Assembly (NCBI GenBank): GCA_963705635.1
Contig: CAVPKH010000001.1
Coordinates: forward strand, 124,001-188,000
Length of the DNA stretch: 64,000 bases
Origin: VRUE01 sp963705635
GTDB lineage: Bacteria > Actinomycetota > Thermoleophilia > Solirubrobacterales > 70-9
Direction: 5' to 3'
Shown here: one piece after another, positions 58,554 to 64,000 of the stretch
How positions within the stretch are numbered: position 1 is the stretch's first letter
How the letters are laid out: every line of letters starts with the position of its first letter
Translations under genes and position numbers: made by a program
The notes under the pieces: generated by a model
The model's database searches: none
Seen by the model: the letters and a program-made list of their open reading frames with translations, nothing else
What the model was told of the DNA's origin: nothing

Positions 58554-59330
58554 ATGAAGGTGCTCTTCATCGGCGATGTCGTCGGCGGGCCGGGCCGGCG
58601 CGGCCTGCATGCCGCGATGCCGGAGCTGCGCGAGCGCTACGCGCCGGAGCTGGTGATCGTCAACGGCGAGAACTCAGCCGGGGGAATGGGGATCACCGAG
58701 AAGACCGCCAACGCCATCCACGACGCTGGCGCCGACGTGATCACCACCGGCAACCACGTCTACCGCCACCGCGAGGCCTACGGCTACCTCAACCGCAGCG
58801 ACCGCGTCGTGCGGCCGGCCAACTACCCCTACGCCAACCCCGGCCGCGGCTACACCGTGGTCGAGGTCGGCGGCCGCCGTGCCGGGGTGATCAACCTCAG
58901 CGGCGCGATCGGGCTGAAGGTCGCCCGCTCCCCCTTCCACGAGGTCGACAACATCCTCGAGAAGATCGAGTGCGATTTCGTCATCGTCGACTTCCACGCC
59001 GAGGTCACCAGCGAGAAGGTCGCGATGGGCTGGCACCTCGACGGTCGCGTCGCGGCGGTGCTCGGCACCCACACGCACGTGCCGACGGCCGATGCCCGGG
59101 TGCTGCCGCAGGGCAGCGCCTTCATCTCCGACGTCGGCATGACCGGTTCGCGGACGAGCGTTCTGGGGGTGAAGCCGGAGCTGATCCTGGAGTCGATGAT
59201 CACCCAGATGCCGGTCAGGTTCGAGACCGCTGAAGAGGACGTTTGGGTGATGGGGGCGGTGGTCGACGTCAACGACAAGGGGCTGGCCGACTCGATTACG
59301 CCCGTGATGGTTCCTGCTCCTACTTCCTAG
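58554..59330 (+). CDS. ymdB: YmdB-family metallophosphoesterase
   Basis: 258 residues. Family motifs: MKVLFIGDVVGGPGRRGLHA, VNGENSAGGMGITEKTANAI, DVITTGNHVYRHREAYGYLN, VDFHAEVTSEKVAMGWHLDG, GTHTHVPTADARVLPQGSAF and ISDVGMTGSRTSVLGVKPEL. Asp 8, Glu 39, Asn and His residues form a two-metal site. YmdB is a cAMP phosphodiesterase-like enzyme that in Bacillus affects biofilm and motility switching. Length and motifs fit the family fully. It is divergent from the cyclotransferase-like gene; its 3' end runs into palindromic element C. Confidence 0.93.
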   Translation: MKVLFIGDVVGGPGRRGLHAAMPELRERYAPELVIVNGENSAGGMGITEKTANAIHDAGADVITTGNHVYRHREAYGYLNRSDRVVRPANYPYANPGRGYTVVEVGGRRAGVINLSGAIGLKVARSPFHEVDNILEKIECDFVIVDFHAEVTSEKVAMGWHLDGRVAAVLGTHTHVPTADARVLPQGSAFISDVGMTGSRTSVLGVKPELILESMITQMPVRFETAEEDVWVMGAVVDVNDKGLADSITPVMVPAPTS

Positions 59331-59344
59331 CCCGTTGCCGGGTG

Positions 59345-59453
59345 GGGGATCGGGTACCCCTCCTCACTCAACTTTTTCGGTGGAGGGCTTGGGTCTGGCC
59401 GTGGGCGGATTGCCGAAAAAGTACAAGCCGTTCGGAGGGGTACCCCGACTCCC
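59345..59453. repeat. Palindromic element with CTTGTACTTTTT core, copy C (reverse orientation)
   Basis: Outer arms GGGTACCCCTCC (59352-59363) and GGAGGGGTACCC (59434-59445) pair perfectly; inner stem ACTTTTTCGG (59371-59380) pairs with CCGAAAAAGT (59413-59422). The CTTGTAC core is on the minus strand here (GTACAAG at 59421-59427), opposite to copies A, B and D. The centre is similar to copy A on the reverse strand (CGGCCAG, CACCGAAAAAGTTGAG). It contains the stop codon and about 28 last codons of the convergent glycosyltransferase gene. Confidence 0.8.
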
Positions 59454-60962
59454 TTTCCAGGGATGCCATGGCTACCAGGAGGAGCGGGTAGAACCACACG
59501 ATGTACAGGTAGAACCAGTGGTGCATCGTCAGCTGCAGGCCGATCAGCAGAGCCGCGCCCAACGCCGCCACTTGCGTGAGCTTCTTCTCCTTGGGGCGGA
59601 AGGCGAAGAGCAGGGCGAGGGCGGCGATTCCGGCGAGGAGAGCTATGCGAAGGGGTTCGAGGCTGGGGACCTGGCCCCAGATGCTGAAGGGTGAGTTTCT
59701 GCCGGCCTGGTAGGCGATTGTGCGGTCGTAGAAGGTGTGCAGGCCTGGATCGAGCGCCGGCCAGAGCATTACGGCAACTGCTGTGACGGCAAAGGCCAGG
59801 ACGAACCGCCAGCGCTTCTCTCCGTAGGTAGCGAGCATTGGGACGAGGACCGCTGGGGCGAACTTGGCGAAGGTGGCCAATGCTGCCATTACGCCTCTCG
59901 CTGCCGGTCTGGCCAGGGCCAGCAGCATCGCCACCAGGAACATTGCGACCAGCGCGTCGTTGGAGTTCGACAGCAGGGCGTAGGCGGTGTACGGGTAGGC
60001 GGCCCAGCCGAAGGCCAGGGTCGCGGCCAGCTTGCGCCCGGCCGGGCCGGGGCGGATGCGGCGGCCGAGGAAGATCAGCAGGGCGAAGCTGGCGAGGTCG
60101 AAGAAGACGGCGGCGCCGTGGGCGGCCGGGAGGTCGTCCCAGCTGCCCGACCAGGGCCAGATCCGCTCGAAGGGGACGTAGGCGTAGTAGTTGACCGGGC
60201 CGTAGGTGTCGCCCTGGGAGACGTCGTCGGGGAAGCTGCCGTAGACCGCTTCTCCGTGGGCCACGCGGTCGGCCCCGACCACGCCCGCGTAGCCGACGTC
60301 GATCGCGCCCGAATCCGCCATGTTGAGCCCGACCCGGAAGCCGACCAGGAAGAGGGCGGCGATCAGCAGCCAGGCGGCCGGCCAGGCGGGCCGGATCCCC
60401 TCCCCCTGCCGCGCAGGCCGATCCACAGCGCGCGGCCGAAGAGGTAGGCGAGCGGGACGTATTGGAGCGGCACCGAGACGCCGATTTCGGCGCGGTTGAA
60501 GAAGAGGTTCGAGACGCCGAAGCCGAGCAGGACGACGAGGTCGAGATTGGCGATGCGCCAGCGGCGCCGCCAGTCGACCAGGCCAAGCAGGAAGATCGCG
60601 CAGAGCGGCAGGAAGACGTAGGGGGCATTGAGCTTGTGCCCGAAGGCACCGGAGTAGCCGCGGGCCATTTTCCAGGCCACCTGATATCCGGTCCAGGACT
60701 CCCGCACCTCCCCCGTCTCCGGGTCGACGATGACCAGCGCAACCTGCTCGTCGCGGGCGAAATAAGCAACCTCCCACTTGCCATCGACCTTGCTCGCGCT
60801 ATGCGTCAGCGTCCCATTCTCGCCCCGCTCCTCGACCACCTTCGAATCGCCGTTAGCCACCCGGGTCGCCTCAGAAGCTCCCACCTGCGCCCACGCGGTG
60901 CCTGGCATCGCGAGCGCTACGAGAATCAGGAGGGACAGTACGGCTGCTCCGGCGGGAGGCAT
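59368..60962 (-). pseudogene. GT87-like membrane glycosyltransferase with N-terminal extracytoplasmic domain, interrupted by a frameshift
   Basis: Two frames give one protein of about 530 residues. From ATG 60962 there is a signal peptide (AAVLSLLILVALAMPGTAWA), then a soluble part, WEVAYFARDEQVALVIVDPE and TGEVRESWTGYQV, resembling a PepSY-like domain, then two or three helices up to FGRALWIGLR. Near 60407 a run of five G (six needed) shifts the frame; the other frame resumes as GEGIRPAWPAAWLLIAALFL with ten or so helices including SYGPVNYYAYVPFE-like text (GDTYGPVNYYAYVPFERIWP), YALLSNSNDALVAMFLVAM and ALATFAKFAPAVLVP, typical of GT87/GT-C enzymes. The final 28 residues and the stop come from palindromic element C. 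One missing base may be a sequence error. Confidence 0.75.
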
Positions 60963-61015
60963 TGGGCAGGGGGGTCGAGGACGTACACCTCGCCCGCAGG
61001 CCCCCCTGCCCAATG
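60960..61015. repeat. Inverted repeat covering the glycosyltransferase start codon
   Basis: CATTGGGCAGGGGGG (60960-60974) is the exact reverse complement of 61001-61015. The 26-base centre has a small CGAGG/CCTCG pairing. On the minus strand the downstream arm ends with the ATG of the glycosyltransferase gene (60962-60960), so in RNA the start codon and the bases before it would be paired. It lies 34 bases after the end of the phosphodiesterase gene on the same strand. Confidence 0.7.
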
Positions 61016-61048
61016 ACAGGACCCGCGGGCCTACCGCTCCGTCCCTAA

Positions 61049-62608
61049 TCACGTCAACCCGAAGTGCTCGAGCACAACCGGCACCACGTCGCGCAGCGCC
61101 CACTGCTCGCGCTCGTCGGCCGCCTCGGGCCCACAGCCGACGAAGAGCAGCGGGCCGAGCGAGTCGCCGGCGTGCAGCGAGCCGTGGCTGCCGCCACCTG
61201 CGTGGGTGACGCCACCCCAGTCGACCGCCTCGTAGCCGGGCGACAGCGAGAGGATGAAGTCACCGGCGTGCGGGCTGTTCAGCGCCGACCAGACGCGGGC
61301 GAGCGGATCGGGGTAGGGCTCGCTGCGCAGTCGCCCGTCCTCGACGCTCGCCTTCAGCACTCCCAGGTCCCCGGCGATCTCCCATCGGGCGCCGCGCAGA
61401 TCGGCCACGGGCGTAACGCGCCGGGGGTGATCCGGGGCCCCGTCGCGTTCTGCCCTGGCGGGGCGAAAGCGCAGTTTCTCGCCGCGGCGTTCGATCACCG
61501 CCATCGCTCCGTCGTCCGGCGCTCCTGGCTCCTCACGTCGCAGCGGGTCTCCCGCGGCCGTCTCCAGCCGGCAGACGAGGTCGACCCCTTCGATCACGTT
61601 CAGCGCCTGCCGCAGCATCTGCGGGTCGGCCCGCTCCCCCTCGCCGGGCAGCAGGTAGACGTGGGCGGCTCGCCCGGTTGGGCTGACCGCGATCTGCGCC
61701 TGCTCCGGCTGGGACTCCGAGGGGCGCAGCACCGACCAGTCGCGGCCAAGCAGGTCGGCGAGCGGCAGGCCGCGGTGCACCGGCGTCTGCGCGTGGTCGG
61801 CAAGCAGGATCAACGCGTACCTGGCGAGGAAGGCCTCGAGGCCGCCCGCCGCCTCGACCAGTTTGCCGAAGCAGTGGTCCGCCTTGGCGATCGACTCGAC
61901 GCTCGCCTCGGGCCCATGGCGGTGCGAGTAGTTGTCGTTGTCGGGCAGCGAGAAGAGCAGGAAGTCGAAGCTGTCGGCCTTTGCCAGCTCCGCCGCGCAG
62001 CAGGCCGAGTAGCCATCGCGGCTGCCGGGGATCGAGCTCGCTTTGCAGGGCACCTCGCGGCTGGCGTAGAGGTCGCCGTAGAAGAGCTCGGCCGGTCCCC
62101 AGGTGTGGTGGCGGAACTTGAGCCGGGTCGCGTCGACCGCCCGTCGCAGCAATCCGTCGAGCGAGACCTGGTGGCGGTGGCGGCCGCGGTAGATCAGGAA
62201 TGGCGTGCAGGCCGTGCGCAGGCCAGCGTCGTCGAGCTGCTCGAAGAGCGTCTCGACCCGCGGGTTGAGGTGCGCCAGGTTCATGTTGTAGACGAGGTCG
62301 TAGAGGGTGCGGAAGACGCCGAAGGCGCGGCTTGCCTCCAGCGAGGAGCCGTATTCGACGTAGCGCCGCTCGAGCCGGTGGTACCAGTTCATGCCGCTGA
62401 TCCAGTGCTCTTTGGAGCCGACGCCGGTGACCATCTCGGCGCTGGCCACGGGGGTCACCGAGGGGAAGCTGGAGACGCAGTCGGGGATGAGCAGCCCGCG
62501 CTCGATCAGGGCGGCGAAGGTTGGCGCCCGACCCTCGGCGACCGCGCGCTCGAGCATGTCGGTGCGCAGCGAGTCGACGTAGGTGAGGATCAGCTTCTTG
62601 GTCGGCAT
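61049..62608 (-). CDS. Type I phosphodiesterase/nucleotide pyrophosphatase-like protein
   Basis: 519 residues from ATG 62608 (MPTKKLILTYVDSLRTDML). Alkaline phosphatase superfamily. Metal-binding and catalytic residues are visible: Asp 12 in TYVDSLRTD, nucleophile Thr 52 in FPSVTPVASAEMVTG, and later LPDNDNYSHRHGP and LLADHAQTPVHRG with the Asp/His ligands. The C-terminal part has GGVTHAGGGSHGSLHAGDSL, GPLLFVGCG, a known end motif of phosphoglycerate mutase-like and PDE proteins. The substrate, perhaps a nucleotide, a lipid head group or a phosphonate, is not known. The upstream frame to 62710 is formed by palindromic element D and is not part of the gene. No signal peptide, so it is cytoplasmic. 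Confidence 0.85.
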   Translation of the reverse strand: MPTKKLILTYVDSLRTDMLERAVAEGRAPTFAALIERGLLIPDCVSSFPSVTPVASAEMVTGVGSKEHWISGMNWYHRLERRYVEYGSSLEASRAFGVFRTLYDLVYNMNLAHLNPRVETLFEQLDDAGLRTACTPFLIYRGRHRHQVSLDGLLRRAVDATRLKFRHHTWGPAELFYGDLYASREVPCKASSIPGSRDGYSACCAAELAKADSFDFLLFSLPDNDNYSHRHGPEASVESIAKADHCFGKLVEAAGGLEAFLARYALILLADHAQTPVHRGLPLADLLGRDWSVLRPSESQPEQAQIAVSPTGRAAHVYLLPGEGERADPQMLRQALNVIEGVDLVCRLETAAGDPLRREEPGAPDDGAMAVIERRGEKLRFRPARAERDGAPDHPRRVTPVADLRGARWEIAGDLGVLKASVEDGRLRSEPYPDPLARVWSALNSPHAGDFILSLSPGYEAVDWGGVTHAGGGSHGSLHAGDSLGPLLFVGCGPEAADEREQWALRDVVPVVLEHFGLT

Positions 62609-62661
62609 TCCGCCATCATGCCGGAGGATCTCCTTTGCTCCGGCGACCAGAGGCCGGCTTG

Positions 62662-62775
62662 AGCCCTGTCCCGGTAGGGGTGGAACGTCTTGTACTTTTT
62701 CGTCGTCCACCTTGAGGCGCCAGCGACATCCGCTGCACCGAAAAAGTTAAGTGGAACCCCTACCGGGACAGGGCT
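62662..62775. repeat. Palindromic element with CTTGTACTTTTT core, copy D
   Basis: The 20-base outer arms (62662-62681 and 62756-62775) are perfect reverse complements; inner stem ACTTTTTCG (62694-62702) pairs with CGAAAAAGT (62739-62747). Left core block GTGGAACGTCTTGTACTTTT and right block AAAAAGTTAAGTGGAACCCC match copy B at 53358. Its last base is also the first base of the stop codon (read on the minus strand) of the next gene, and it lies 53 bases upstream of the phosphodiesterase start. Confidence 0.85.
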
Positions 62776-63209
62776 TAACGCAGCACTCGCAGGCCGGCGT
62801 GTTTGCGCTGGGCGCGGCGGCGGCGGGAGATGCCGAGCCAAGCGAGCGCGGCCGCAACCAGGAGCGTGGCCGGTGAGATCAGGATCGCGATCGCGACGAC
62901 GACGAGGGCGACGACGGAGACGAGGAAGCCGAGGGCGCCGGAGCCGCTGCCGTCCCTGCGGCCTGCAGAGCTGACGACGTCACTGACGACGACGCAGGCA
63001 AAAGCGGCGCCGAGCAGGCAGAAGAAGGCGCCGGCCGGGGTGCTCACCTCGGCGCTGCCGGCGAGCAGGGCGCCGACGACGAGGCCGATCACCGCGGCGA
63101 GGATCGTCATCCGGCCACGCGAGGAGCCGTGCGTGCCGGTGGCGCCGGCGAGCATGCCGATCGCGATGCCGATGCCGAGCTCGAGGCAGATGCCGGAGAA
63201 AGATCCCAC
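62775..63209 (-). CDS. Small hypothetical membrane protein
   Basis: 144 residues with four hydrophobic segments at about 9-26, 34-52, 58-78 and 92-125. Sequence parts are LELGIGIAIGMLAGATGTHG, LAAVIGLVVGALLAGSAEVS, GAFFCLLGAAFACVVVSDVV and GFLVSVVALVVVAIAILISP. The C-terminus is basic (SRRRRAQRKHAGLRVLR). No family is recognised. The stop overlaps the end of element D. It is divergent from the aminotransferase gene and lies upstream of the phosphodiesterase gene on the same strand, perhaps in one transcript. Confidence 0.6.
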   Translation of the reverse strand: MGSFSGICLELGIGIAIGMLAGATGTHGSSRGRMTILAAVIGLVVGALLAGSAEVSTPAGAFFCLLGAAFACVVVSDVVSSAGRRDGSGSGALGFLVSVVALVVVAIAILISPATLLVAAALAWLGISRRRRAQRKHAGLRVLR

Positions 63210-63263
63210 GCCGAAAACCTAACTCCCCGGGGGAGTTGACGCGAGATTCGGCACACTGTCTCC

Positions 63264-64000
63264 ATGTCCGAAACGCCCCAACGGCGGCGCGCCCACGCCA
63301 GCAGCAGCGACCTCGAGCGCTACGCCGGCCTCTTCGCCGAGCGGACGCAGGTGATGCGCTCCTCGGCGATGCGCGACCTGATGGCGGTGACCGCGCGGCC
63401 GGACGTGATCTCCCTCGCCGGGGGCCTGCCCGACACCTCGACCTTCCCACCGCAGGCCTTCGCCGCGCAGATGACGCGGATCGCCCAGGAGTCGGCGGCC
63501 GAGGCCCTGCAGTACGGGCCAACCGAGGGCTTCCGCGAGACCGTCGACTGCATCGTCGAAGTGATGGGCGCCGAGGGGATGCTGCCCGACCCCGAGGACG
63601 TGATCGTCACCACCGGCGGCCAGCAGGCGATCGACCTGCTCTGCAAGGCGCTGGTCGATCCCGGCGACGCGGTGATCTGCGAGGCGCCGACCTACCCCGG
63701 GGCGATCCCGGTCTTCTGCAGCTACCAGGCCGACACGATCCAGATCGAGTGCGACTGCGGAGGGGATGCGGATCGACGAGCTGGAGGCGGCGCTGCAGCG
63801 GCTCGACGACGAAGGGCGGCGGCCAAAGTTCGTCTACTCGGTGCCGACCTTCCAGAACCCGGCGGGGGTGACGATGTCGCTGCAGCGCCGGCGGCGCCTG
63901 ATCGAGCTGGCGCGATCGCGGGAGCTGCTCGTGATCGAGGACAACCCGTATGGCCTGCTCCGCTTCGACGGCGACCCGCTGCCGCCGCTCTACCAGCTCG
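63264..64000 (+). pseudogene. PLP-dependent aminotransferase (class I/II), frameshifted and cut by the window edge
   Basis: From ATG 63264 the frame reads MSETPQRRRAHASSSDLERY, DVISLAGGLPDTSTFPPQAF, EALQYGPTEGFRETVDCIVE, DVIVTTGGQQAIDLLCKALV and ICEAPTYPGAIPVFCSYQAD, all typical of the class that includes 2-aminoadipate aminotransferase and LysN. Near 63760 (GACTGCGGAGGGGATG) one extra base shifts the frame; the other frame resumes as MRIDELEAALQRLD, FVYSVPTFQNPAGVTMS and LLVIEDNPYGLLRFDG up to the edge at 64000. The PLP Lys lies beyond the window. The frame change could be a sequence error, as the flanking parts are well conserved. Substrate unknown; no RBS is clear before the ATG. Confidence 0.8.

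Noticed and set aside
62609..62710. N-terminal extension of the phosphodiesterase (from 62710)
   Set aside because: The extension is read from palindromic element D and has no similarity to the family; ATG 62608 gives the expected start.

Overview
The window looks like a chromosomal piece of a high-GC actinobacterium, most probably class Thermoleophilia (Solirubrobacterales or a relative). The evidence is indirect: very GC-rich codon use, many GTG/TTG starts, a six-gene mce operon, a Bacillus-type split cytochrome bc complex (qcrA-qcrB-qcrC with cytochrome c fused to the subunit-IV half), secreted proteins of the 'LPDCxALELVSP' and collagen-like types, and a two-domain siroheme-decarboxylase-like protein beside hemB/hemL. 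No phage, integrase or insertion sequence was recognised, so this is mostly core genome. Single-base frameshifts in G/C-rich runs in three otherwise normal genes (near 16467, 60407 and 63760) suggest draft-quality sequence or recent decay.

Layout. 1-6.8 kb (minus strand): secreted proteins; fic, a small membrane protein, an epimerase, pyrE and a YceH-like gene; an L,D-transpeptidase. 6.8-7.1 kb: an unusual tRNA with an 8-bp acceptor stem and 4-bp T stem, then a 14-nt sequence perfectly complementary to its anticodon arm and a strong terminator. 7.1-13.9 kb: CPBP protease, MscS-like channel, class A PBP, an MptB-like glycosyltransferase, a YbhN-type flippase and thiL. 14-17 kb: two-component system with an HtrA-like lipoprotein. 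17-19.8 kb: treT and otsA. 20.5-22.5 kb: rpsF-ssb-rpsR-rplI. 23-30.7 kb: a secreted four-Cys protein, TetR regulator, lipoprotein, purA, a DnaC/DnaI-like loader and dnaB, which carries an intein in the Walker A motif. 30.8-44.8 kb: six Mce proteins, an MMPL transporter and two more members of the four-Cys family. 44.8-47.3 kb: tRNA-Lys(CTT), a TPR-like membrane protein, tatC and tatA. 47.4-55.6 kb (minus strand, transcribed from the high-coordinate end): hemB, siroheme-decarboxylase-like gene, hemL, an unknown gene, qcrA-qcrB-qcrC, menG and a polyprenyl diphosphate synthase. This block groups heme synthesis, the heme-containing menaquinol oxidase and menaquinone synthesis. 55.7-64 kb: an ABC exporter, ymdB, a frameshifted GT87-like glycosyltransferase, a type I phosphodiesterase and an aminotransferase cut by the right edge.

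The most unusual signals are non-coding. Four intergenic palindromic elements of about 100-115 bp (20401, 53358, 59345, 62662) share an asymmetric core (CTTGTACTTTTT on one arm, AAAAAGTT(A/G)AG on the other), but their outer arms differ in sequence and stay self-complementary in each copy. Copies occur in both orientations, and one supplies the last codons and stop of a glycosyltransferase gene. Further long inverted repeats without that core lie at 11567, 19779, 44906, 49068, 55595 and 60960; two of them pair with the start codon of the following gene. The 8/4 tRNA with its downstream anticodon-arm complement is the other strong candidate for new biology.
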